A stretch of DNA of 19,359 nucleotides from Candidatus Eiseniibacteriota bacterium (GCA_023132135.1 JAGLYR010000041.1:1-19359), one strand, 5' to 3'; positions 1-6,646 are shown, counted from the stretch's first letter. The notes: generated by a model from the sequence alone, not told the origin. Made by a program: numbers and translations.

Positions 1-1
1 C

Positions 2-91
2 GCCTTCGCGATTCACTACCAGGACTGCTGTGGCAGACTCAAAGAGCCGGATCCCGCTAACTGCGATCCGTTCACCGATCCCTGCCCGTAG
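2..91 (+). CDS. C-terminal fragment of an unidentified protein (5' end outside the window)
   Basis: The second forward frame is open from the window edge to a TAG at 89-91, giving 29 residues that end CDPFTDPCP. The fragment has four Cys (CC, then two near the end) plus several Pro and Asp, as in the tail of a secreted or metal-binding protein, but it is too short to assign. A strong hairpin terminator begins 24 nt after the stop, which supports a real gene end here. The third frame is also open to about position 116, so the frame choice is tentative. Confidence 0.4.
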   Translation, partial: AFAIHYQDCCGRLKEPDPANCDPFTDPCP

Positions 92-114
92 TGGTACGAT
101 CCAATTCCGCAATT

Positions 115-149
115 AAAGAGGGACACCGCTGAAGCGGTGTCCCTCTTTT
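115..149 (+). terminator. Rho-independent terminator (possibly bidirectional)
   Basis: A perfect 15-bp stem (115-129 with 134-148) closes on a TGAA loop and is followed by a T run. The left arm starts with AAA, so the opposite strand also ends in a U tract. It can therefore also serve the minus-strand gene whose stop is at 183. Confidence 0.9.
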
Positions 150-182
150 GCTAGCCAGAATCCTTACCCTTCGACCCTCCTC

Positions 183-1196
183 CTAGACGGTATTGATCAC
201 ATCAATCAGCTGGCGCAGCCGCCCGGCCTTCCTCTTGTTGTATGGGAAAACGAGCCGCGTCAGATCCGAAAGACCTGGTTCTCGCTCGCCGCGCAGAGGC
301 CCGGTCTGCTCGAAATTTCCCTTCGCCAAGAGATCTCGGAAGTCCAGACGGACTTCCTCCAGGAGGTCGGCCGGAAGCGGACGGTGAAGCCTCAGGACAA
401 ACTTCGGACCTACGAAGCGGGAGGAATGATAGTTTGAGTAGAAGGTCTCGATTTCTGCAACCGCCGCCTTGGCGGAATCCACGATTCGAAAGAGACTCAG
501 GTCGTCGGGACTGATGTAGCCCCGCCGGAGGAGTTGACCCTGGATGAAGATGGCCCAGCGCCGCCAGTAGTTTTCCCCCGGGAGATCCAGAAGCACGAGC
601 GGGTGGGGATTGTTCTTCCCTGTCTGCAGGAGCGTGAGCGTCTCGAACCCTTCATCGTGCGTCCCGAATCCCCCCGGCAGCAGGGTGATAGCGCTGGATT
701 CCTTGACGAACACCAGCTTGCGCGTGAAAAAGTACTTGAACATCATCAGTTTCGGATCGTCGGCGATAATGGGATTGGCTTCCTGCTCGAAGGGCAGCAT
801 GATGTTGACGCCGAAGCTGTTCTCCCGGCCCGCCCCCTCGTTCCCAGCCCGCATTATTCCCTCGGCCGCTCCTGTGATGACCATGTAGCCTTTCTCAGCC
901 AACATCCGGGCGAAATCCACCGTCAGCGCATAGTAGGGATCGTCCGCTGCTGTCCGGGCCGAACCAAAGATGGTCACCTTCCGATAGTCGCGATAGTCCC
1001 GGAACACGCTGAAGGCGTACCGCATCTCCTTCAGCGAGCGGTTGATGAGCTTGAGATCCAGAGTGGGCAGCGGATCCCGGGGAATCCGGATGATGGTCCC
1101 CAACATCTCCTTGAGAAGAACCGCGTCCAGCGTGTCTTCTTCCGCCTCAAGGATCTGCCTGACCTCGTCCAGTATGTCATCCACAGAATCGGCCAT
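183..1196 (-). CDS. LOG-family (lysine decarboxylase-like, Rossmann-fold) protein
   Basis: A 337-residue cytosolic protein of the LOG/TIGR00730 family. Characterised members are cytokinin-activating nucleoside 5'-monophosphate phosphoribohydrolases; many bacterial members have no proven substrate and were mis-named lysine decarboxylases. The family signature PGGFGTHDE is present just past the middle, preceded by an FGSAR nucleotide-fold segment near residue 77 and a GAAEGIM-like glycine stretch. It is longer than the roughly 190-residue plant-type LOGs, with an added N-terminal helical stretch and an extended C-terminus, as in the larger bacterial subgroup. The ATG is preceded by GGAAGGAGT at good spacing. 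It is transcribed away from the tRNA gene, so its promoter must share the narrow 1197-1260 interval. Family assignment is firm; substrate is unknown. Confidence 0.88.
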   Translation of the reverse strand: MADSVDDILDEVRQILEAEEDTLDAVLLKEMLGTIIRIPRDPLPTLDLKLINRSLKEMRYAFSVFRDYRDYRKVTIFGSARTAADDPYYALTVDFARMLAEKGYMVITGAAEGIMRAGNEGAGRENSFGVNIMLPFEQEANPIIADDPKLMMFKYFFTRKLVFVKESSAITLLPGGFGTHDEGFETLTLLQTGKNNPHPLVLLDLPGENYWRRWAIFIQGQLLRRGYISPDDLSLFRIVDSAKAAVAEIETFYSNYHSSRFVGPKFVLRLHRPLPADLLEEVRLDFRDLLAKGNFEQTGPLRGEREPGLSDLTRLVFPYNKRKAGRLRQLIDVINTV

Positions 1197-1222
1197 GCCC
1201 GGGACTCCTTCCGCATTCTAAG

Positions 1223-1251
1223 TTGACACAGGGTACCTGTTGGGCTAATCT
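1223..1251 (+). promoter_or_regulatory. Sigma70-type promoter of tRNA-Leu
   Basis: A perfect -35 TTGACA (1223-1228), a 17-nt spacer and a -10 TAATCT (1246-1251). Transcription is predicted to start near 1258, a few bases before the mature tRNA 5' end, leaving only a very short leader for RNase P to remove. Confidence 0.8.
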
Positions 1252-1260
1252 TCCGATTGT

Positions 1261-1348
1261 GCCGAAGTGGTGGAACTGGTAGACGCGCTGCGTTCAGGGC
1301 GCAGTGGGGTTCACCCCCGTGGGGGTTCGACTCCCCCCTTCGGCACCA
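1261..1348 (+). tRNA. tRNA-Leu (anticodon CAG), CCA encoded
   Basis: The acceptor stem GCCGAAG pairs with CTTCGGC, followed by discriminator A and an encoded CCA. The anticodon stem CTGCG/CGCAG holds a TTCAGGG loop with anticodon CAG at 1295-1297, reading CUG leucine codons. A long variable arm (GGGG/CCCC type) and a GGGGG/CCCCC T-stem with TTCGACT loop make it class II, as expected for leucine. All stems pair cleanly. No hairpin terminator follows, only a T-rich stretch. Confidence 0.97.
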
Positions 1349-1448
1349 TTTTCTTTCTTATCGAGCCCGACTTGTCAACGGATCTTCCTGCCGGTGCCGT
1401 AGTTCCCGGGCTTTCCTTGATCCTACTCTGCCAAGTCGGTCCCGTCAA

Positions 1449-1501
1449 CAGCTGCTGTTTCAGGACCTGCGCCCCCTTGTGTGGCATTGCAGGATCCGAC
1501 C
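1449..1501. repeat. Direct repeat, left copy (53 bp)
   Basis: This copy matches 2700-2752 at 45 of 53 positions without gaps, starting CAGCTGCTGTTTCAGGACCT and ending ATCCGACC. The two copies bracket the nitronate monooxygenase gene; this one lies in non-coding sequence between the tRNA and that gene's promoter. Confidence 0.8.
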
Positions 1502-1511
1502 ACCAACCGCG

Positions 1512-1560
1512 CTTGACATGGTGCAAGAATCGCGGTAGCGTGTGACGCGGGTAGATGGGG
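1512..1560 (+). promoter_or_regulatory. Promoter of the nitronate monooxygenase gene; copy 1 of a duplicated promoter block
   Basis: TTGACA (1513-1518), a 17-nt spacer and TAGCGT (1536-1541); start predicted near 1548, about 74 nt before the chosen ATG. The 49-bp block matches 4322-4370 at 40 of 49 positions, with only 3 mismatches in the first 30. Both core hexamers are identical in the two copies. Confidence 0.7.
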
Positions 1561-1621
1561 CAGTGGAGGAGGGGTGTGCACAGCGCGCGTCGGGTCTCAG
1601 GATCAATCAAGGATAGCTTCT

Positions 1622-2743
1622 ATGAGTAGTAATAGTCTGAGAGAATTGAGAATAGGGGATCTGACAGCAGCAATTCCCATAATTCAAGGAGGAATGGGAG
1701 TTGGAATTTCTCTGTCAGGGCTGGCATCCGCAGTAGCTAACGAGGGTGGCATTGGAGTTATTTCTGCTGCTGTGATTGGCATGCGTGAGGCTGATCTTTT
1801 CACGAATTTCCTGGAAGCAAATGTCAGAGCGTTAAGAAGTGAGATCAGAAAAGCGAGAGAATTGACCAAGGGAATCCTTGGTGTCAACATCATGGTGGCA
1901 GTATCGAATTTCGCGGACATGGTGAGAACTGCTATTGAGGAAGAAATAGACATTATTTTTTCCGGGGCAGGACTTCCCCTCAACCTTCCCCAGTATCTGG
2001 AGGGAACCAGGAAGACGAAGCTGGTTCCCATTGTTTCCTCTGGAAAGGCCGCCGGTATTATTCTTAAAAGATGGCTAACAAGATATGACTACATCCCTGA
2101 TGCCATAGTCGTAGAGGGACCGATGGCAGGGGGGCATCTCGGGTTCAAACCGGAACAGATCAGCGATCCCAAGCATTCGTTGGAAAAGCTGATTCCGGAA
2201 GTGATTAGCGCGATGAGCCTATCCGACGAAAAATCTGCGGAGTCTATTCCGATAATCGCTGCTGGAGGCATATATACAGGAGAAGATATCCACAAATTCT
2301 CGCAATTGGGCGCCTCTGGAGTGCAGATGGGAACACGCTTTGTTACCACCCATGAATGCGATGCATCGATGGGATTCAAACAAGCTTATCTTGATGCAAG
2401 CAAGGAAGATATTGTGATTATCAAGAGTCCGGTTGGTATGCCGGGAAGAGCGATTAGAAACAGTTTCATTGATGATATTGACAAAGGGGGAAAGAAGCAG
2501 TTCAGATGCTCCTATAGGTGTATAAGGACCTGTGATCATAGAAACAGTCCCTATTGCATTGCTCTTGCTCTGATAAATGCCCAAAAGGGTGATCTGAAAC
2601 GTGGATTTGCATTTGCTGGAGAGAATGCCTACAGAACAAAGGAGATTATTTCTGTTAAAGAGTTGATAGCGTCTTTGCTGGAAGAGTATGAGAATGCGTC
2701 AGCTACTGTTTCAGGACCTGCGCCCCATTTTGTGACATCATAG
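1622..2743 (+). CDS. Nitronate monooxygenase / FabK-like FMN oxidoreductase
   Basis: A 373-residue TIM-barrel flavoprotein of the 2-nitropropane dioxygenase/NPD family, which includes nitronate monooxygenases and FabK enoyl-ACP reductases. Visible signatures are PIIQGGMGVGIS near the N-terminus, EGPMAGGHLGF with the family's conserved His, the FMN-phosphate-binding AAGGIYTG, and LGASGVQMGTRF. Near the C-terminus a Cys cluster (C-x3-C-x3-C-x7-C) precedes GENAYR and SVKELI, typical of the YrpB-like subgroup. I chose the ATG with AAGGA 8 nt upstream and an N-terminus like FabK (LRIGDL then IPIIQGG); an upstream GTG at 1574 would add 16 unconserved residues. The gene is clearly AT-richer than its neighbours (24 of 60 G+C at 1621-1680 against 41 of 60 at 3061-3120), and its last residues lie in a 53-bp repeat. 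Both suggest acquisition by transfer. The substrate cannot be told. Confidence 0.87.
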   Translation: MSSNSLRELRIGDLTAAIPIIQGGMGVGISLSGLASAVANEGGIGVISAAVIGMREADLFTNFLEANVRALRSEIRKARELTKGILGVNIMVAVSNFADMVRTAIEEEIDIIFSGAGLPLNLPQYLEGTRKTKLVPIVSSGKAAGIILKRWLTRYDYIPDAIVVEGPMAGGHLGFKPEQISDPKHSLEKLIPEVISAMSLSDEKSAESIPIIAAGGIYTGEDIHKFSQLGASGVQMGTRFVTTHECDASMGFKQAYLDASKEDIVIIKSPVGMPGRAIRNSFIDDIDKGGKKQFRCSYRCIRTCDHRNSPYCIALALINAQKGDLKRGFAFAGENAYRTKEIISVKELIASLLEEYENASATVSGPAPHFVTS

Positions 2744-2752
2744 AATCCGACC
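2700..2752. repeat. Direct repeat, right copy (53 bp), overlapping the end of the nitronate monooxygenase gene
   Basis: This copy is 45/53 identical to 1449-1501 in the same orientation. It supplies the last 14 codons and the stop of the gene, so the protein's C-terminal residues are repeat-derived. Just downstream, CCCACAA occurs three times in a row (2753, 2762 and 2774). Confidence 0.8.
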
Positions 2753-2805
2753 CCCACAAGACCCACAATTGCCCCCACAATTATTCTGCTCTACGTCTGT
2801 TATCG

Positions 2806-2834
2806 TTGACTCCGTCCCAAGCATATGATAGAAT
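2806..2834 (+). promoter_or_regulatory. Promoter of the beta-helix gene
   Basis: TTGACT (2806-2811), a 17-nt spacer and TAGAAT (2829-2834), each hexamer one base from consensus. The start is predicted near 2841, giving a leader of about 180 nt before the ATG at 3023. That leader contains only a 33-codon ORF (2861-2962) with a weak ribosome site. Confidence 0.7.
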
Positions 2835-3022
2835 TTGCGGGAAACTTGAGAGATTCGCCTATGAGTAGGTTTCTTGGCTGGTCAGGGGACTGTTGCATAG
2901 GCCTTCCAGCCCAACTTGAGAGGAGGGGTATCGGAGCGAGGCAACTGTTCAGTGGTGGTTGAGGTTGGGAGGAACGGAGTCAGTGATGTTTTGTGAGCTA
3001 ACCAAATCCGGAGGTTGAGACG

Positions 3023-4237
3023 ATGAAGAGGTGCTCTATTGCAACAGCCATCCTCGTGGTGGTGCTTGGCGCGACGGCGTCGTGGGCAGACGTCATCCAC
3101 GTGCCTGCCGACTACACGACTATCCAGGCCGCACTGAATGCCGCCATCTCGGGCGACATCATCGTGGTAGCCGCAGGCACATACGCTGGGTTCACCGCCG
3201 CGACGCCCAGTGTCGAGCTGCGTGGTGCTCAGTACAACATTGATCCGAACGGGGCGCTCTACAGAGGCACCGGTGACGTTGACGAGTCAGTCATAACCAG
3301 TACGATCATGATCACCGCCGACTACGTTACCGTAAACGGTTTCAAGACCAGCTACCCTATTAATGTCGGCTATGATCACGCCTGGCATGTGAACATCAGC
3401 TACAACATCTCGCAGGATGCTGACGGACACTGGGGCGCCATCCACCTCCACGGAGTGGCGGCAGGGCCGATCTACAACCAGTGTGACTTCGCCTACATAG
3501 GGTACAACACGATCAGTGGCACTACGTCTCCTGACTGGCAGGGCGGCGGGATCTGGACCGTCGGCAATGATGATGTCACGATCGAACACAACCACGTCCT
3601 CAACAGCAAGTACATGGGCATCATAGCCCTCAACCATGTGGGCGCCAGGAACCACATCCTTCACAACACCGTCACCGGCTCGGGTCACACACCCATTAGA
3701 TTCTGGGGCGGTTCTGAAGCGGACATCAGCTACAATGTCGTTGATGGCGCTGTTTATGACGGACTCTGGGTCGATCAAGCGGCCGACAACAGCACGGTCA
3801 GCTACAACGAGATCTCCAACGTCACGTACGCGGCAGTCGCCCTCCGAACCGGAGCCGCGGGGGTCAATGTCCACAACAACACAATCACGACCAGCGGCAC
3901 AGGAATCGAAGTGAGGGGAACGAACGTCACTGCGACAGACAACTGTATCCATCACAACCTGGATGGGATCGTCCTGCATGACACAGCGACGGGCGTCTTC
4001 CACGACAACGATATCCACGACAACACCTACTGGGGCCTGAACAACAACACCGGTGTTCTGGTCGACGCCGAGAACAACTGGTGGGGCCACTCAACTGGAC
4101 CCTATCACCCAACCGTGAATCCGAGCGGACTGGGAAACCCTGTGAGCGACGACGTAGACTTCTCCCCGTGGACCACAGGGCCGACGGGTGCTGAGCCCAC
4201 AACGTGGGGACACATCAAGAGCCTCTTCAACAGGTAG
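3023..4237 (+). CDS. Secreted right-handed parallel beta-helix protein (NosD/pectate-lyase-like fold)
   Basis: A 404-residue exported protein. A signal peptide (residues 1-22, cleavage after SWA) leads into the usual opening IHVPADYTTIQAAL...GDIIVVAAGTY. About ten beta-helix coils follow, visible as recurring short motifs such as ISYNxIS, IEHNHV, ILHNTVTGSG and VHNNTI. It closes with the family-typical ENNWWGHSTGPYHP and SDDVDFSPW. No catalytic residues for polysaccharide cleavage can be assigned, so surface or extracellular carbohydrate binding is as likely as lysis. The last residues, TTWGHIKSLFNR, follow the helix as a separate short tail and may be a sorting or anchoring signal. GGAGG precedes the ATG. 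The gene has its own promoter and terminator, so it is monocistronic. Confidence 0.85.
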   Translation: MKRCSIATAILVVVLGATASWADVIHVPADYTTIQAALNAAISGDIIVVAAGTYAGFTAATPSVELRGAQYNIDPNGALYRGTGDVDESVITSTIMITADYVTVNGFKTSYPINVGYDHAWHVNISYNISQDADGHWGAIHLHGVAAGPIYNQCDFAYIGYNTISGTTSPDWQGGGIWTVGNDDVTIEHNHVLNSKYMGIIALNHVGARNHILHNTVTGSGHTPIRFWGGSEADISYNVVDGAVYDGLWVDQAADNSTVSYNEISNVTYAAVALRTGAAGVNVHNNTITTSGTGIEVRGTNVTATDNCIHHNLDGIVLHDTATGVFHDNDIHDNTYWGLNNNTGVLVDAENNWWGHSTGPYHPTVNPSGLGNPVSDDVDFSPWTTGPTGAEPTTWGHIKSLFNR

Positions 4238-4256
4238 ACGGTGCAACACTCGATGG

Positions 4257-4286
4257 AAAAGGGGCTGAGTTCTCTCAGCCCCTTTT
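4257..4286 (+). terminator. Rho-independent terminator after the beta-helix gene
   Basis: A perfect 13-bp stem (4257-4269 with 4274-4286) with a TTCT loop, ending in TTTT. The stem begins 19 nt after the stop codon. Confidence 0.9.
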
Positions 4287-4321
4287 CGCGTACCCTACGT
4301 TACACGCCCCCCCCACCCCCT

Positions 4322-4370
4322 CTTGACATGGTGCAAAAACCGGGGTAGCGTCTAGTGTGGGGAGATGGGG
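4322..4370 (+). promoter_or_regulatory. Promoter of the CYTH operon; copy 2 of the duplicated promoter block
   Basis: TTGACA (4323-4328), a 17-nt spacer and TAGCGT (4346-4351); start predicted near 4358, 20 nt before the chosen ATG. Similarity to 1512-1560 extends past the -10 to AGATGGGG, so the initially transcribed region is shared as well as the core promoter. Confidence 0.7.
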
Positions 4371-4377
4371 TGGGGCT

Positions 4378-5079
4378 ATGCTGAACAAGATACTCACAGT
4401 TGCGCAAATGGGGAATCGAGAGTTGCCATCCAATATTGAGATCAAAGCTATGGTCAGAGAACTGGACCGGTTCAGATTTATTGCGATGCGCATCGCCACA
4501 GAACCGTGCCGGACACTTCATCAAGAGGACGTTTTCTTCCGCGTCAGAAAGGGAAGATTCAAGCTGCGAATCTTCTCGGACAGTTCCGGTGAGCTGATAC
4601 AGTATGAACGTCCAAATGCCCGTGGAGCCAGGCAGTCCGATTACCGGATTTACAGCACCTCCAAGCCGCTGGAGTTGCGGAAATTGCTGGCGGATGCTCT
4701 GGGCGAGACCGTTACGGTGAAGAAGAAGAGAGAGGTCTACATGGTAGGGCAGACCAGGATTCATCTGGATGAGGTCGATGAATTGGGGACTTTCGTGGAA
4801 CTGGAGGTTGTTCTGGATTCTAACCAGACCCCGGAACAAGGGCGGAGTATTGTATCCGAGCTCATGGAGAAGTTGGGTATCCAAGAGTCTGACTTGGTTC
4901 CTTGTGCCTATGCGGACCTTCTGCAAGACAAGGCCGAACAAGGGGCTGGAGACCGATTGTGCCTTCGCAGCAGCAGCTCAACCCCGCCGCCAGGCCAGAA
5001 AGAAAGGACAGACTATGAATCCGCTGACGAGCTGGATTGCCTACTGGAATCGGAAAGTCAGGAAGTTCACGATCTTTGA
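4378..5079 (+). CDS. Class IV adenylate cyclase-like CYTH domain protein
   Basis: A cytosolic CYTH (CyaB/thiamine triphosphatase) tunnel-fold protein of 233 residues. Family features in order are NIEIK at residues 19-23 (the ExExK metal-binding motif with Asn in the first slot, as in many class IV homologs), DVFFRVRKGRFKLRIF, a YERP...DYRIY strand pair, KKKREVY, and RIHLDEVDELGTFVELEVVL. The domain ends at AYADLL, about residue 182. These features favour class IV adenylate cyclase or a related triphosphate-cleaving enzyme; the product is not provable here. Residues 183-233 are a low-complexity Ser/Glu-rich tail whose last 65 nt overlap the next gene. Start choice: the predicted transcript begins near 4358, so the in-frame ATG at 4357 would be leaderless; 4378 follows a G-rich stretch. 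ATG 4408 is also possible but lacks a ribosome site. Confidence 0.78.
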   Translation: MLNKILTVAQMGNRELPSNIEIKAMVRELDRFRFIAMRIATEPCRTLHQEDVFFRVRKGRFKLRIFSDSSGELIQYERPNARGARQSDYRIYSTSKPLELRKLLADALGETVTVKKKREVYMVGQTRIHLDEVDELGTFVELEVVLDSNQTPEQGRSIVSELMEKLGIQESDLVPCAYADLLQDKAEQGAGDRLCLRSSSSTPPPGQKERTDYESADELDCLLESESQEVHDL

Positions 5080-5257
5080 CGTGAAACTCGTACAAGGCGC
5101 AGCAATGGCCTTTGCCCTGATCATCGCTAAGTTGTTTCCACAGATCATGAGTTTGAGCATTTGGTGGTTCGTTGCGTTTCTGGTTATTTGCTTCTTGCGC
5201 CCCGCTTCTGTTATCTGGGCAAAGGATGACGAGACAGGCCAACAGGGAGTCGCCTGA
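5015..5257 (+). CDS. Small membrane protein of unknown function (80 aa)
   Basis: An 80-residue protein I do not recognise. It has an amphipathic, basic N-terminus (SWIAYWNRKVRKF) and two predicted transmembrane segments around residues 28-46 and 50-66, the second Trp/Phe-rich (IWWFVAFLVICFL), then a short polar tail. The ATG has AAAGGA about 6 nt upstream. It starts inside the 3' end of the CYTH gene (65-nt overlap in another frame), so the two are probably translationally coupled. A role linked to the CYTH protein is guesswork. Confidence 0.65.
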   Translation: MNPLTSWIAYWNRKVRKFTIFDVKLVQGAAMAFALIIAKLFPQIMSLSIWWFVAFLVICFLRPASVIWAKDDETGQQGVA

Positions 5258-5347
5258 CGGCGTCGGCACATGCCCCGCCGCCCTTCGCCCGCGGCTGATA
5301 CGCGAGTCGCTAGATTGACACCAAACGTACTGAATGGAGGATGACTG

Positions 5348-5551
5348 ATGGCTGATCGTAGAATCAAGCCTCCGCCTCGGTGGTTTTTCTCGATTCTGGG
5401 TGTAGGGGCTTTCGTAGCCTGCGGGATCTACCTGGGGATGATTCGAGTAGAGGGTGTTTCAACAGGGCATGCTATCCGTGCCGTCGGGTTTGGCGTATTG
5501 GGTCTCCTGATGCTGTGGGGAATGCTCGGCAAGCGACAAGATATTCACTAG
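5348..5551 (+). CDS. Small membrane protein of unknown function (67 aa)
   Basis: A 67-residue protein with a basic start (MADRRIKPPPRW) and two hydrophobic segments, about residues 12-31 and 43-59, joined by a short polar loop and ending in a charged tail. TGGAGG lies 8-9 nt before the ATG. It is the second very small two-helix membrane protein in the same cluster but shows no clear sequence similarity to the first. A TTGACA lies 28 nt upstream but has no matching -10, so I read this gene as part of the CYTH transcript. No function can be assigned. Confidence 0.65.
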   Translation: MADRRIKPPPRWFFSILGVGAFVACGIYLGMIRVEGVSTGHAIRAVGFGVLGLLMLWGMLGKRQDIH

Positions 5552-5609
5552 TTTTCCACCGACATGATCCAGAGCTTCTGAAATGGTGGAACTGGAAGGA
5601 GAAAGCGAT

Positions 5610-6095
5610 ATGGCCGAGCACACGCCCGAGCACACGATAGAAAGCTGGGAAGGAAGTACGTTCAAGGCCGCGGCCATAGGCCCTTTCAAGAACCTGGACA
5701 AGTATTCGTATGCGCTGCCCGGCTCGTCGATAACTGTCAGCGGAAAGCTCTTTCTGAATGAACTGCTGGGATTGACCGGCAGCGAGATCTCTTTCAATAA
5801 GCTACCGCCAAAGCAATCCATGCCCTTCTACCACAAGCATCACAAGAACGAAGAGGTGTATATCTTCCTGTCAGGTGAAGGGGACTTCCAGATAGATGAT
5901 GAAGTTTTTCCGGTAAAAGAAGGAACCGTCGTGCGTGTCCACCCCGACGGAGAGCGGACCTGGAGGAATGTATCAAATTCCAATGATCTGACCTATATCG
6001 TGATACAGGCCCCCGCGGGACAGATCGAAGCCACGAAAACGAACGATGGTGTTGCTCTCAAGAAGAGTGTCAGTTGGGTCAATACCGTGGTTTAG
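5610..6095 (+). CDS. Cupin-domain protein
   Basis: A 161-residue single-domain cupin, cytosolic (no signal). Cupin motif 1 is intact: H75-K-H77-H78-K-N-E81-E82, then VYIFLSGEG, supplying two His and a Glu as metal ligands. Motif 2 is degenerate: in HPDGERTWRN (residues 111-120) the usual His after PxG-x2 is Thr117, so the metal site may have three ligands, or the nearby His111 may substitute. The likely role is a small-molecule isomerase, dioxygenase or sensor; nothing narrows it. I chose the ATG at 5610 because GGAGA sits about 8 nt upstream; the in-frame ATG at 5583 lacks a ribosome site. Confidence 0.8.
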   Translation: MAEHTPEHTIESWEGSTFKAAAIGPFKNLDKYSYALPGSSITVSGKLFLNELLGLTGSEISFNKLPPKQSMPFYHKHHKNEEVYIFLSGEGDFQIDDEVFPVKEGTVVRVHPDGERTWRNVSNSNDLTYIVIQAPAGQIEATKTNDGVALKKSVSWVNTVV

Positions 6096-6098
6096 CAC

Positions 6099-6127
6099 TT
6101 GACATTCCATCCTGGGATGCATACCCT
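6099..6127 (+). promoter_or_regulatory. Promoter of panD
   Basis: TTGACA (6099-6104), a 17-nt spacer and TACCCT (6122-6127), beginning 3 nt after the cupin stop. The start is predicted near 6134, 48 nt before the panD ATG, so panD can be expressed apart from the cluster before it. Confidence 0.65.
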
Positions 6128-6181
6128 TTTCTCAGGTAGCGCGCGGGCTCATTGACCCATGGCCGTGCCGAGGGAAACAAG

Positions 6182-6550
6182 ATGGCAATACGCAAGATGT
6201 GCAAATCGAAGATCCACCGGGTCACCGTGACCGAATGCGACCTCGACTACGAGGGGAGTATCACGATAGACGCCGAGCTGCTGGAAGCGGCCGACATCCT
6301 GCCGTACGAGCAGATCATGGTGGCAAATATAAACAACGGTCAACGATTCGAGACCTACGCAATTGAAGGCCCTCGCGGCTCCGGGGTCATCTGCGTCAAC
6401 GGAGCCGCCGCCCGACTGGCTGCCAAGGGCGATCTCGTGATTGTGATTTCTTCGACGTACCTTGACGAGAAGGATTGCCTTGACTATCGTCCGAAGGTTG
6501 TGAACGTAGACGCGAAAAATCGGCCGCGCCAGGTGGCGGAGAAGAGATAG
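6182..6550 (+). CDS. panD: Aspartate 1-decarboxylase
   Basis: A pyruvoyl-dependent enzyme converting L-aspartate to beta-alanine for pantothenate and coenzyme A synthesis. The 122-residue length matches the family (126 in E. coli). The self-cleavage site is YEGS, with processing between Gly25 and Ser26 to form the pyruvoyl group. Other conserved features are [12 protein letters not shown] near the start, QRFETYAI (Arg, Thr and Tyr of the active site) and [13 protein letters not shown]. The ATG beginning MAIRKM matches the usual N-terminus; a start 10 codons earlier would be atypical. No other pantothenate gene lies in the window. Confidence 0.95.
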   Translation: MAIRKMCKSKIHRVTVTECDLDYEGSITIDAELLEAADILPYEQIMVANINNGQRFETYAIEGPRGSGVICVNGAAARLAAKGDLVIVISSTYLDEKDCLDYRPKVVNVDAKNRPRQVAEKR

Positions 6551-6571
6551 AGAAATCCAGAGATTGATCGT

Positions 6572-6605
6572 GAAGGGCAGGCCGACGGCCTGCCCTTCTT
6601 TTTTG
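6572..6605 (+). terminator. Rho-independent terminator after panD
   Basis: A perfect 12-bp stem (6572-6583 with 6587-6598) with a 3-nt loop, followed by a run of T. It starts 21 nt after the panD stop and ends the 4322-6605 gene cluster. Confidence 0.92.
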
Positions 6606-6646
6606 GGGAAAGTCCTCTCGTCCTGTGAGTGGATGGGTGGTCGAGA

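Noticed and set aside
1311-1610. ORFs across the tRNA-Leu gene on both strands
   Set aside because: The tRNA is structurally complete and has its own promoter. These frames translate structural RNA and promoter sequence.
1449-2752. The 53-bp repeats as tRNA-derived attachment sites or integron attC sites
   Set aside because: They do not contain the tRNA-Leu 3' end and I see no attC-type core or integrase; only the direct-repeat relationship is supported.
2861-2962. A 33-codon ORF in the beta-helix leader
   Set aside because: Weak ribosome site and no recognisable product; mentioned only as a possible leader peptide, not listed as a gene.
5313-5341. TTGACA upstream of the 67-residue membrane protein as a promoter
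   Set aside because: The hexamer 17 nt downstream is AGGATG, not a -10, and it overlaps the ribosome site.
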